64,000 nucleotides of DNA from Latrodectus hesperus (taxonomy: Eukaryota; Arthropoda; Arachnida; Araneae; Theridiidae): contig CM075853.1 in assembly GCA_037975125.1 (NCBI GenBank), positions 58,121,591-58,185,590 on the forward strand. The letters are read 5' to 3'. The notes beneath the pieces are model-generated. The model ran no database searches and was not told the DNA's origin. It saw only the letters and a program-made list of their open reading frames with translations. Position numbers and translations under genes: made by a program. Positions 51,776-63,980 of the stretch are shown one piece after another (positions within the stretch are counted from its first letter, which is position 1; each line of letters begins with the position of its first letter).

Positions 51776-54700
51776 GCCCTAAAAATATTCCGTGGTAATT
51801 ACGACAAAACTGAAAAAGTGTATTTCGATTTCTTAAAGAAGAAATGCTCAACAAATGGCTTAAAGTAATTCCTCAAGAAAACTTGAATGTTACTAAAAAT
51901 TCCATGGTAAGTTTTTTGCTTATAATAAATAGTTATAAAATAGTAATCTAATATTAAATAGTAATAATTATTCGTGTATAACTTTAACATATCGAAGTGT
52001 TTTAAAAGTAAAATTTGTTTTAAATAAATGTCATATATACAAACAAAACAGTTAAAACATGCTTATTTGCCACGCAGTAATGTTAGATTTCTCCACTTTT
52101 AATGGTATTTTTAATATTAAAGTCGTATCTTTCGTTAAATTATGAAAATAAATTATATTTTAAAATAAAAAATGAAATTAATATTATTAATCCAGATATC
52201 TGAATAATTTGATATCCTTCTGGTCTGTTTAACAGCACCAAAATTTTATAATTGTGGTCTTATTTTTTAAATTAACTTAATGTAATATAGTTCTGTGTTA
52301 AATGATTAAATATTTCTATTTTATTTTAAATTGTTAATAACTACATAAGTAAAAATATTCATCTGTCATCGGTTTATAAGAAATAGCTGTGCAAATTTTT
52401 TTTAATGCATTAAGTAATATAATTTGTAATAGTAAAATTGCAATAATTTTTTTTTATCTAATTTCACTTTGAATTATAAATCTGCAACGTGTATTATTTA
52501 TTTTATATCACTAGAAAAAATTTTATTATTCCAGAAAATACGTTTTACATCCTTAAACTGTAAATTCACTTAAATAAAAATTTAATTAACTAATACATTT
52601 TATTAATTTAATGATTTTTCAAATTCTTAAAATGCAAAATAATTTATTAAACAACTTTTTATTTTCTAATTGAAATACTGTATTAACTGCTCTTGTAAAT
52701 GAATGCAATTACAAATTTTGGATATTTTTATCAATGCATTATTTCTTGTTCCATAGATTTGTGAAGCTCATTTCATGGAAACGGACATTCAGAAGCTTTT
52801 GGAGATATATGATGAAAAATCCGGGGAAAAAATTAGCGTTCCTCTACCTCATCCCAAATTAAAAGCCCATGCTTTTCCATCCAAGTTTCCAAATTGCCCT
52901 GCTTATTTTTCTGCAATAAAAAGCCATAGAGATGAGCCTGATTTTAAGAAATTGAGGCTAGAAAATAAAAAAACTCATCTTCTGCTATTCAAGAAAGCTT
53001 TAAGACAAAATATTTGTATGAAAAAATTTTTGTTTCCATTCTTTTCACGAACTAAAGAATTGCTTAAAAAATGTTGTCATCGATTCTAACTGGAACATCA
53101 TAAAAAATGATAATTTTCTTATGTTTTCATTTGTAACATCTGCTTTATGTCCAGTATTAGAAGCTGCTGTCACCATTGACAAATCTTTATCTGCGGTAAG
53201 TACAATTAAAAGTGTTAAACTTGACAAATTAGATAATTACATTTTTCCAATGACTACCAACAACATTAATGTTATATTTAATATTTTAAATGCTATTGAA
53301 AAATTAATTGTTGATGATAAAGGGAAAGATAATTTGCTTAGTTTACTTGTACATATCACTGACTAGTTAAAAAAATGTCTATATGGATAAAAAAATTTAC
53401 TGGATTTTATCAAGGAACAAATTTTATTATTACAAAGCTCGAAGCATCATCGGAGATATTCCCCTGAATTTTTAATCCTTTGTGCTTTGCTATATTCCAT
53501 ATCACCTCATTCTTATAAATTTTTACGTAATAGTTCTTTTAATATATTGCCTCATCCCGCTACATTAAAACGTTTATTTATTAAGTATGCAGCAAATCCC
53601 TGAAAAGAACAAAGTTCTGATCATTTTTTTATCTTACATTAAGGATAAATATATGCATTTAAATGAAAATGATAAGACAGTAGTTTTAATGATGGATGAA
53701 ACTTATCAAAAAGCTGCTGTAGAGTATAAAGGTGGTAATGTTATTGTTTTGCTGCAAATTCAAATGATGTGGCTACCACTTCTTATGCCCTTATGCTTCA
53801 AAGCATTCAATAAATGTATAAAGATGTGGTACATATATATCCTGTTAAGACTATTTCTGGAGATTTGTTGCATGCATTCATATTGAAAATAATAGTTTGA
53901 TTAGAAAATATAGGATTTAAAATAATGTGTGTTAGTAGTGATAATAATGCCATTAATAGAAAGGCAATGTCCCGGTTTTCAAATCCCCCAAACTAAATAT
54001 TTATTATAATCATCCCGTTGATAATAACAGGCTATTTTTGGTTATTGATACTGTACATTTCCTTAAAAATATAAGAAATAATTGGCTTAACCAAAAAAAT
54101 TCAGGTAAAGCTTTTTATTTTCCTAATTTTTGTTACTCAGTTTCTGAAGAAAAATTAAATACTGCTTCTTTTTATACTCATGAATATAAATTACATGAAA
54201 TTGAATCTACAAATATAGTCAGGTATTGTCACACACTAACAACAAAATCTTTGTCTTTCAAATTTGAAAAGACAGGAAGTGAAATTAGTTTTGCAAGTTT
54301 TTAATAGACATCGTTCAGAAGGACTAAAAGTTTCAGGTCGCATTTATGATTTATTAAATTATGAAGGAACAGCAACATTTATCTATCTGATCTCAATTTG
54401 GTGGGATATAGTTAATGTGAGAACATTATATAAAGGAATTGCAAAAAAAGAGTATCAACAGTCACTCACTAATTTACCATCAGAGGTTAGATAAATATTT
54501 TTGCAAAATTTTTAATTGTGGCTCGAGAAATGGAAACATTTTTCATCAGACACAGGAAAATTAAGCTTTGAAACTCATCTAGCTTTGACTCACACCACTA
54601 ATACTATTTTTGAAATTGTTAATTATTGTGCAAAAAAATTAAACATGAATATCCTATTAACTGGAAAGATGCAAACCGATTCTTTAACAGAACGATTTGG

Positions 54701-55470
54701 ACTTTATATTCAATTACTGGTTATACAATGTATCGCTTACCCAGATTAATGAAACAGAAAATAAATTTAGAGATCAAAGTTTAATTTTCTTGACACTAAA
54801 ATCTCATACACATGGAAATATCATTGTTGAAAACTTTGATGATGAAATTCATACTTTAATTTTAGATAGCAATGAAATAATAAATTATTTAAATATAGTT
54901 ATATGTAATAATGCTTTAGAAAGAATTAATCATCTGTCCACAATCCTAACCTTTATAGCTGGATATTGCACCATGCTTGTTTAAAAAAAATTAAGTGTGA
55001 AACCTGTAACAGTTCCCTCATTAAAGAATGTGATGAGTTAAGCTATGGTAGTGATATTTTAATTCAAAATATGAATACAGGGGGATTGAAGTTTCCTATC
55101 AATGAAACAGTAAAAATTATAAAAATCAACTATTGTGTAATTGTTAAACTATTGTCACAAAAATTTGAAAAACAGTTTATGCAATGTAAAAATCAGAGGT
55201 CCCTTGCATGCAACATAATATTATATAATCTTAGATTATTAGAAATTTATTTTCAGTTTGATTGTAATAAACATGTGTATAATATTATAAAAATTATTGT
55301 GTATGCTTCAACGAATACTTTACTAAAAGATTACTGTAAGAAAGTTAATGATGATCTGATAAATAAGAAATGTAATAATATAAAAAAGAATAGAAAATTA
55401 GAAATATTTAAAAAAATGATTTTGTGCTATGTATTTGAAATATTGTAAAATTTATTGTTTTCAATAAATA
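51776..55470 (+). pseudogene. P-element-type transposase with THAP domain, decayed
   Basis: Exon 1 (51776-51906) holds degraded THAP sequence: RGNYDKTEKV, a frameshift, then FRFLKEEMLNKWLKVIP. The donor is ATG/GTAAGT; the intron runs 51907-52756; the acceptor CCATAG precedes ICEAHF, the second zinc-ligand pair of THAP, followed by LKAHAFPSKFPNC. Further fragments match P-element/THAP9 transposases: MMDETY (first catalytic Asp region, near 53694), KGGNVI, CVVSDNNAINRKAM (near 53930), IDTVHFLKNIRNNWLN (near 54040), TGKMQTDSLTERFGLY (near 54660), and IAGYC...KCETC (near 54955). At least six stops or frameshifts break it. Its left end abuts the gypsy remnant; TIRs were not found. Confidence 0.88.
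55463..55468 (+). terminator. Poly(A) signal of the P-element-type gene
   Basis: AATAAA lies 15 bases after the TAA that closes the last transposase fragment at 55448. Confidence 0.6.
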
Positions 55471-56265
55471 TTTTTCCCCATATATATTTGCTTGTTTATT
55501 TACTGTGTAAAATATAACATAAAATTTCATGTTGTTTACATTATCAAAGTATTTTTAAGACATGTTAAGCAATACATAAATTTAGGAAATATTTACCAAA
55601 GTCTGAATTATAAATCTTAATTTTAAACCCTTAAAATTTGTTTGTGACAAAAATATATACTTATCTATAAATGTCTATTCATATATTAAAATTCACATTT
55701 TTTTAAACATGCTCATTAAATGTTGAACAGCTTATCTAATAAAAGAAATTTCCATGTACAAATTATTTTAAATTGCTTCAAATAATTATTTTAAAATATT
55801 TTTTATGAAATTGAAATTTAAATAATAAAAATCTTTGGGCAAATTAGTATTTTCTTCATTATTAGTAAATTAATGAGTTTTTAAAATTCTAAACAAATGT
55901 AAAAATCATTTTCAGAATATTAAATTTTAAACTATGTAAAAATATTGAAATGTTAACTATACAAAAAATGTCAAAAAATTTTATAAATTCTTGTGAAATT
56001 CTAAAATTGACAGGGATGAAAAAAGTAAATTATAATGATAAATTTAATATCTTTAATTAATGATTTTATGTAAAAAGGATAACATTATTATAGTACAGTA
56101 AGCTCATTTTGAAAATAATTTCTTAATGTCTTTTGTATAGCAAATTCATTTTCCATTCATAAAATAAAATTCTCCCTCCTTCACTGTGTTTTTAATTAAA
56201 ACGAAGTGAAAATCTTTTGAAGATCAAAGGTTTTTCCCATCTAAGTGAATAAATAACTTCAGAAA
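55471..56265. other. AT-rich DNA between P element and LINE
   Basis: Nothing coding. The P-element 3' terminal repeat would be expected in this stretch but cannot be recognised without its partner. Confidence 0.45.
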
Positions 56266-56269
56266 TCGA

Positions 56270-56866
56270 AGTTTCCAAGTTAAATGGAGGGGTGAGGTAT
56301 CAGACCAAATGTCTTCCCATAGGGGGGTCCCTCAAGGAAGTGTATTATCTCCTTTCCTTTTTACCATATTTGTGACAGACATTTATGAAATAATTCCAGA
56401 TGGCATTAAGTGCTATATTTATGCAGATGCCATAATATTACTGTATAAATCTACAAACCTAGAAAAATTAGATGCCAAACTAACAAATGCTCTTATCAAA
56501 CTACAGGAGTGGTACCAACAATGGAAACTCATGGTGGATCCTCAAAAATGTTCATTCATTAATTTCTCGACTAAGAGGAAACAGCCTAAATTCAATTTAT
56601 ATATTAATCAACAACCTATTCAATGGAACCAGCATGTGCGAATCTTAGGTATGTATTTTTCACATAACTTGAATTTCCGGCATCATTTCATCCAAAAGAG
56701 AAAAGCCATTCTGAAGAAGCTAAATGCTCTGAAAGCAATTGCAAGCAATAGGTGGGGTGCACGAACATTTCACCTAATAAAGATAGCCCTGTCTTATATT
56801 GTCAGTGGATTGATTAAAGATGTCATATATTCGTCACTGCCAGTAAATCAGATCGAAGAATCCTAG
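56270..56866 (+). pseudogene. LINE reverse transcriptase, partial
   Basis: The frame begins upstream of the first ATG (FQVKWRGEVSDQ) and continues with HRGVPQGSVLSPFLF, the classical RT block 4. In the catalytic box YADD the second Asp is Ala (YADAI, residues 38-42 from the ATG at 56309). Sequence to PVNQIEES matches the RT thumb, then a stop. Inactive both by truncation and by the active-site change. Confidence 0.85.
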
Positions 56867-57149
56867 AGACTCCATATCAAGCCGCTATGAGAATTGCTAC
56901 AGGGCTTCCTAAATGGACACCCATCCCAATTCTTCTTCAAGAAGCCGGAGTTCTTTCTTTATCAACTAGGCATGAGATGCTATCTTTAGGATTCTATGTA
57001 CAAAATATTTGCAAATGGAAACTATCTCCATGTGCTATTTGGTGGAATTAAATATCATTCAATCACATGAATAGTGGCTAACCACTGGCTATCAGAGCAA
57101 AAGACTGGTTTTCTTCTCAAGGAATTCAAATAGACCAATTATTAAAAAT

Positions 57150-58090
57150 CCCAATTTTTATTCCTCCAAAGAGAATTAAAGAAAATCCAGTAAACATAAC
57201 AATCAAATACTCGGGCTTGTCTTTCAAGTCGAAAAATATACCCAAAGATACTATTTGTAATAATTTTAATGAATATTATAATTCTATTTGGCAAGACTAT
57301 ATTAAAATTTTGCTTCAAAATAAGGTTCAAACTTGGGAATTGCAGTTTTCAATTCTAAAACCAATATATCGATATCAGGTGAAACAAACACTCTAAACTC
57401 AACTTTTACTGCAGAGACAACGGCTTTACTTACTGCTGTATCTAAAATTTGTGTACAGGTAGAAAGATATGTAATCTTCACAGATTCATATTCATGTCTC
57501 AAATTTTTATCTACTTGCAATCAAACATCTCCTGTTATCATCCAACACAAATAAAAGAAAAATATTTATTAGCTGTGCAAACTTGTCAAGAGATATAATT
57601 AATTTGGATCCCGGGACATTCGGGAATCCAGGGAAATGAGATAGTTAATTCTCAAGTAAAATCCGCAATTTTCAACCCTTTTTGTCTGAAATCCATATGT
57701 CCGGAAGACTTAGAACATCACATAAAAAGCATTCCAGCTTAAAGGATTAGACAAGTGGGAAAATAGCAAATATGCTTCCAATTTCTCACACTTGATACCA
57801 ATAGCAAAAAACACTTACTCTATTCCCAATCTCGGTTAGAAGATATATTGCTATTTAGGGTCCGTACATGAACGTATCCTACAAAATCTGTTTTATACAG
57901 ATTCCACTTGTCACACAGACAGCTGTCTGTGTGGGGAGTCTGAAACAATCAAACATATTCTATTATCCTGCCCTTTAAATAATGACCCGAGAAACGATCT
58001 CCGTAAATCCTTGGGAATCGGATCTTTATCATTTTCGTGGATTTTTGAACTGTCCATAAATCCAAAAGTGAAAACTCGAGCTTTATGAGA
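57150..58090 (+). pseudogene. LINE RNase H and zinc-knuckle tail, broken
   Basis: GIAVFNSKTNIS, the Glu region FTAETTALLTAV and YVIFTDSYSCLKFL (Asp) identify RNase H at 57330-57520. WIPGHSGIQGNE at 57608-57645 is its C-terminal motif. The Cys/His tail CHTDSCLCGESETIKHILLSC is read in yet another frame near 57909-57971. Frames change several times and stops are frequent. Confidence 0.8.
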
Positions 58091-58513
58091 ATTCATGAAA
58101 AACTCTTCCAGATTTTGATCTAATGATAATATGCGTCATAAAAACGCCATCTAGTGCTTATCTATCACTGGAGAACTTTTCTCTCTGCTTATCGAAGAGG
58201 AATCATGTTATAATCCCATGAAACCTGTCTGCTAAGTGCTAATTTAGATCCGGCGACTTTGTCTCAGATACAGCAATGAAAAATCAACAGTAAGGATCAA
58301 TCCAACAATACGATACCAATCAATCAAGTATTTGTGTGTCTTCTCTCCTCAATGTGAGCTATAAGCAACATTAGCAAAAAGCTCCAAAATTGCCGGCCAC
58401 AATCCACCCACCCTACATGGTCTATTTATCATACCGATATTAAAAGAAGATTACATTTCGGAATTGCTGAACACATATCAAGACTTTAAAAGCACCGATA
58501 AATTAAAAAAAAA

Positions 58514-58905
58514 AACTCTTATGTATTCAAATTTTTATTTTCTGCGTATAAATGTGCATAATCACATTGTTAAACAATATTTTTATTTTATTAAATTAAC
58601 TTTTTCCATAAAGTGATTTCCAATTTAATTAAAAATTGCTTTCTGTAAGTTGAGAATTACACACTTCCCCAATAGCAATTCAACACTGGGCTGGTGATTG
58701 GGTTAACGATTTGAACCGATTAAAACTCAGTGGTCCCTGTATGGCAATAGTGCATGGAACAGTGCACTATTTGTCATCTGGGCCGGAGAGCGGCTGCGGT
58801 ATCCCTGCCCTTTGAATTGAAGTGCAGGGTGTGATGGATTCATGGCATATTACCCGGTGACTTTTTTCGATTCGATGAAAAGGGAGTGAGTACAGCAATG
58901 ATATT
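58514..58905. other. GC-rich structured block (58680-58905)
   Basis: 58514-58679 is plain AT-rich. 58680-58905 is much richer in G+C. It contains two hairpins: ATAGTGCA (58747-58754) with TGCACTAT (58763-58770), and CCCTGC (58803-58808) with GCAGGG (58824-58829). No coding frame and no known RNA family recognised; it could be an unclassified SINE or the 3' end of another retroelement. Confidence 0.4.
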
Positions 58906-59990
58906 AAGCCATACAATTTTGAATATGTATATATATATAGTCTGGCTTAAATAGCAAAAATACACTATAGTTAAAAATAATTTAATGGTGGTGTATATTT
59001 GTTAATAAACCAGACAATATTAGAGGAAACCCATTTTGAATATCCATATTTATTATGCTTTTAAATAAATAAAAATACTTGTGTTTGAAGTTTTTTTAAA
59101 TACTTTTAAATAAATTAAAAATGTAATAAAAAGTCTAGATAGCATACTGAAGTGGAATTAATATGAAAAGTATTTTTCACTCTTGCACATTTTATTATTT
59201 TCAACAGTTTTTATTGAAGGACATAAATTAATTATTAATTTTATTGAAGGACATAATTTTAGAGAAATCTCTCTGCTTTTATTTATTTTTTTACTAATAG
59301 GAATCTTTCTTTAAGGCAATATTCATCAAGATTATTTTGAATAATTTCTTATTTTAGACTAAATAAAATTTGAATTAGCAGATTGTTAATTGTTATGATT
59401 TTCCAAATGTGTGTTTTTTTTTAAAGTTTTACTATGGAATTTTAATTGTAAAAATCTGAAAAATTTTATTATTGCTTTTATAAGATATATAATTTAAGAA
59501 GTTCTAAAAAATTCATTCAGAAATTTAGTTTCAAAATTAAGATTAAAATCACAAGTCATTCATTTGGTTCTTCAATGTATTTGTAACAATAGGTATATTT
59601 TATCATAGAACACTTCTAAACTAAGGACATTGATAGAGTTAAAATAAAACATTGATTCTATTTTAATATAGAACACAGACAAATTTAATTCTATGGTATT
59701 AGTTTAATTCATTTTTTCTATTATTAGCAGAAAAATTGTCTAAAGTATGAATATTCTTGAAATTTTTCAAAAGCAATGTTTGCAGATCTGAAAGTGTAAA
59801 AAGAAACAAGTTACAAATTTTTGGTAATAACTATTAAATTTATTATTATAATAAGATTAAAAATTCAGTTATATTTTCAGATACAAGTGTTCCTATTTCA
59901 TTGCATTTTATATTTTGATATTTGTTAAACAGTCAACTTCAATATTTATGAACTTAATCACAAAAATAAATAGCTCAGAAAAGATTGAGG
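58906..59990. other. AT-rich intergenic DNA
   Basis: Nothing recognised. A near-duplicate of about 28 bases (ATTATTAATTTTATTGAAGG type) occurs at 59206-59250. Confidence 0.5.
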
Positions 59991-60150
59991 TTTATTATTT
60001 TTATTACCTATTACATACATTAGACTTTCCTTTTTCCAAAGCTCTTTTTTAAACGTCCTCAATCTCTGCCAAGAGCATACATCAGCCATTTCTTAATTTA
60101 TTGCTGTACAGCAATATCTGTAATACCACTGCCATGGCATTGAGTAGAAG
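59991..60150 (-). other. Candidate terminal exon with 3' UTR
   Basis: On the minus strand an acceptor with a strong pyrimidine tract (TTTATTTTTTTATTTGTAG) precedes 60150. In phase 2 the reading is STQCHGSGITDIAVQQ, then TAA at 60100-60098. AATAAA on the minus strand at 59996-59991 would end the transcript. Upstream exons should lie to the right; none is certain. I do not recognise the peptide. Confidence 0.3.
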
Positions 60151-62504
60151 CTACAAATAAAAAAATAAAGTAATATCAGAAAGGGAGATAAAGTCAGGGT
60201 AACATTTCAAGCATATTTTTATTTGATACTATTAGCATTAAAATGCTTCTGAATAAATTCTATTCACTAATGTGAAAAAATAATTTTAAATATTATACTG
60301 AAATGTCATGCAATTTTAAAGTTGTTAAAGGATTATTAAAATTTAGATTTAAATTTAGAAGGAAAACTTAAAGGGTTTATCCATATACTCCAATTAACAT
60401 TTTGGTCCAGTGGTAAACTTCACATTTAAAAAATACATAAGCATATAATACATAAATGGAAAATAAAAAATATTCATTAATTTTTCGTAATAATTTACAA
60501 GCACAATATAAACTGAAATCACAAACATTAAACAAAGGATAACAGAAACATAAGAAATATTGAGTTCTTCTGATTTGTTACAGTGGTTATGTGATTCCGA
60601 AATATTTAGATTAAATTGAATTAATAAAAATATATTTTTACATTTGATGTTAATGATGTTTTCATTTTACACTATATTTACTTTAAAAATTTTATTCTAC
60701 AAGCAGTGAACCTTAGAAAGCTTAAAAATCAAATCCTATCATGTTGCCAATTTATAACATTTTGAAGGTTGAAAAATAGATATTTTACATATCTACTTCC
60801 CTCCTAGTTATACTGCTATAACAAATCATTTGTCATTATTTGTATCAAAATTCATCTAAATAACATCAATTGAACTTTCATTTATAACATCAATTTGCAC
60901 TATGTCAGGAAAAATTTCAAGAAAGATGAAAACCAGACCAGGTTTCTGGAATGATTTTCCATTTAATAATATTTGTAATACTTATTATGCTATTATACTA
61001 TACAATATTTCTCTCTACACAAATTGTTGTTAATAATACAAAAATAAAATACTAAAATGTCAAATTATTATTAAAATTGAACTATAAAAACAGAATAAGC
61101 TTCTAAAAATTGAACAAAAAAATTTAAAAAAAACTATTAGTATTTTTTTATGAGATTTATGGATACAAAAAATTTTTAATACTAAATACAATATAAAATT
61201 ATGAAGAACATAACAATTATGATGAAATATGAATAACATAATTACATCCAGAGAATAGCTTACAAAGGAAAACAGGCAACGACAAGAAACTGATATTTTC
61301 TCTGAAATCTTCTAACTCTAATCAGAATAATATATTCAATAAGAACGCCATTAGCACAAATAAGTTCTCCACTCTCTCTCTCTCAATCCAATTTAATGCA
61401 AGTTCTCCATCTATATAGTTTTATCTCTATTCTTTGATAAATTCTACAAATAGAAAGCTATTTGAAAACAATTACAATAAAATTAAATTAATTTTATACT
61501 TTTCAAGTGAATATTGAAATAATAGGTAAGTTTTCTACAAATAGGATGTTTGCTATATTTGGTGACTTCTTATTTGGTACAGTTTTTCATTTGTTGTGAT
61601 TTCTGTATTTTTATTTTTTTACTGCAGAGATTGTTATCAGCCATTTGTTGGTAGACATTTTATGTTTATTATTTTCTTATTTATCAAAATTCCTTCCATA
61701 AAAACAATTATTTACATTGAAGCCTAGATACTTGATAAAATCATTATAAACCCAACATTTGTTGTGTAACATGTAAATTTTGTGATGTCCAACTCAAGGC
61801 AACTTTAATCGTTTTTATGAAAAATGGAATGATTAAGTTTCAAATATAACCTTATTCATTAACTAAACGTTTAATAATTTTAAAATAGGTATTTTTTTGT
61901 TTCAAGCTTTAAATGCTGGAAATGTTATTTCAAGAGAATGATTATTAATGATTATGAAATCAAAATATGGAATAATTTGGAGAGCTGCTTTCAAAAATTT
62001 ATTTTTATAATTTTCGATGCAAGTCAAGAAATTATTGATACACATTTTTTCTAGTTTTATGTTCTACTATTTTCATTTGCTAATGGGAATTTTGTCATCA
62101 AACATAAACTTGTCAACCCTATTAAAGAAGATTAGTCAGTTCATATCTATTTTTATAATGTATAATATAAAGTTAAATAAACTTTCTCTTTAAAAATAAG
62201 TTAATGTTTTCTTAAGGATTTGATCATTTTTAAGATCTGAAGACATATTTTACCCATAACAATTTTGCTAAGAATTATAATTCACCCCAATTAACAATTA
62301 AGTTCTCCAACTTATAAAATACCAGTACTTAAAATAATATTTTTTACGGTACTTTATCATTCTACCCCATCAATAATCCCAATAATGGGAAGAAAAAAAT
62401 CATAAATTAGCCCTAAATATTCCATTTTCATTGAGTATTGTTTAAAAAGGTTTGCATTTTTATAAAATGCTAAAAATAATACTAACATTTTATTTACATT
62501 TTTT
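60151..62504. other. AT-rich DNA, exon content unresolved
   Basis: No confident exon. A minus-strand stretch near 60945-60860 reads PGLVFIFLEIFPDIVQIDV after an AG, but signals are weak. A (CT)n run lies at 61371-61384. Confidence 0.35.
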
Positions 62505-62612
62505 CCATGTGAGACTAATTAGATCAAGAACTACGGTTTAAAGTGGATTCCAAATCACTATCCAAACTCGAGGTGGGATTCAAACCTGATAACTGTTGAA
62601 TCAAAACTATTT
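62505..62612 (-). mobile_element. SINE-B relic
   Basis: GACTAATTAGATCAAGAACT, then ACGGTTTAAAGTGGATTCCA and GAGGTGGGATTCAAACC match the centre and B box of the copy at 41951-42124. Both ends are lost. Confidence 0.7.
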
Positions 62613-63529
62613 CTTCAGGTTTATAATAGAAAAGTACCTTTTTTTTATATTCTGTTCAACCGAAGAATTTATTTATAAAAATAAACATATTATAATATAT
62701 ACATAAAAATCTTGGTTATTTTTACTTAAGTACAAAAACCAATATTAATACACAACCTATGCTGAAAATTGACTTCAACAACATGGACTAATTTCAACAG
62801 TTCACTACAAATAAGTCAAAGATAAAATTAATTTTAATATGAAATCATGGAAATTATTGTATCAAAATTAATTATTATGAGAATAGGATTAAATTTCAAA
62901 TATAAAAGAATAATTAAACTTTCAGTTTTATTAAAATTAGAAACTACTTATAGACATATGTTATTTACCAATTTATAGAAAATCCTTACAATATAATGAT
63001 ATATAATCAATCCAGCTTTTTATCACTAAGATGGATTTTTACATTAGATTAGATTTTAAGAAATTTCTTTTGGAATAAAGCTTTATATCACTATATTTAT
63101 TTGAAAATGCCAACCTATGGCCAAGTTTCACATATTAATGCTAATAACAAAAAGAAAATCTAATTAAAAAATAGCATACATCAAAAATATACATAAGAAA
63201 TTATCACCATTGATCTTTAGGGTGGCTGCTGGTTTTTAATTATCATTATAATCGTAGATTATTAATATTATGGATTCAACATAAAAAATAATGAACAAAG
63301 TAAAGTGAAATTAAGTATTAAAGTTAATTCATATTATTTAAAATAGATTATTATTTGCAATGCTAATTTTGACTTAATTTTACGAACACAAAATAAAAAT
63401 TAACCTCGTAAAAACAATGTGATAGAATTAAATAAATAGACATTTTAAGGATATATACTTTATATTTATTCAAAAGAATGGATAGTACTCACTAAATTAT
63501 TCTGTTAAAAATAACATTATTATTCAAGA
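62613..63529. other. AT-rich intergenic DNA
   Basis: Nothing recognised. Confidence 0.5.
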
Positions 63530-63980
63530 TCTTAAATAAACATTCAGAAAAGATAAATTCTAAGATTTTCAAATATGGCCGCCCCGCATGCGTAGACCTA
63601 TTAATGAGTCTGCGCATGATTTTACTTTCCTTCAATCTGAATGATAAATGCTGCAGCAGCCGTCCAGCGACCACTCTAACAGCGGCTGACGACGGTGTCG
63701 TTCACAATATGTGGTAGGAAAAACAGTGACCCTTTTCATGTATAAGTTACTGGGGGTGCAAAGTAGTTCGCCTCCTCGTGGTGCACCCTGGATAACGCTA
63801 AATGAACTACAGCTCTGCGCCTCCAACCATGCCAAAGTGGAGTCGAAGTTCACCAGAGCAAGTCTGCAACGACAGCCTTCAAACGGCCCTTCTCAGGGCC
63901 AGAACGTCGTTGTCCCCCGGCGGAAAGCTCGTGTTTTTAAAAATTTTCGGTGGACTGAGTCCATCGAAGTATAACGAATT
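63530..63980. promoter_or_regulatory. GC-rich block, possible promoter or repeat
   Basis: Much richer in G+C and CpG than the rest of the window. It has AAATATGGCCGCCC (YY1-like, 63571-63584), GCATGCG (63587-63593) and TGCGCATGA (63611-63619), which are NRF1-like half sites. A 6-bp stem with 4-nt loop, GGCCCT-TCTC-AGGGCC, lies at 63885-63900. Open frames exist on both strands (63711-63974 plus, 63853-63632 minus) with no recognised domain. It may be the promoter/first exon of a gene on either side, or a GC-rich dispersed repeat. Confidence 0.35.

Larger units (their letters stand above)
56270..58513 (+). mobile_element. Non-LTR retrotransposon, 5'-truncated (RNase H-bearing)
   Basis: Order reverse transcriptase (56270-56866), thumb/linker, RNase H (about 57330-57680), CCHC-like tail (near 57900-57990), 3' UTR and a short poly(A) at 58504-58513. 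RNase H downstream of RT fits the I/R1/LOA-like non-LTR groups. The 5' half with the endonuclease is missing, as usual for incomplete target-primed insertion. Target duplication not found. Confidence 0.8.

Noticed and set aside
53045..53227. Minus-strand frame in the P-element region
   Set aside because: Antisense of transposase fragments.
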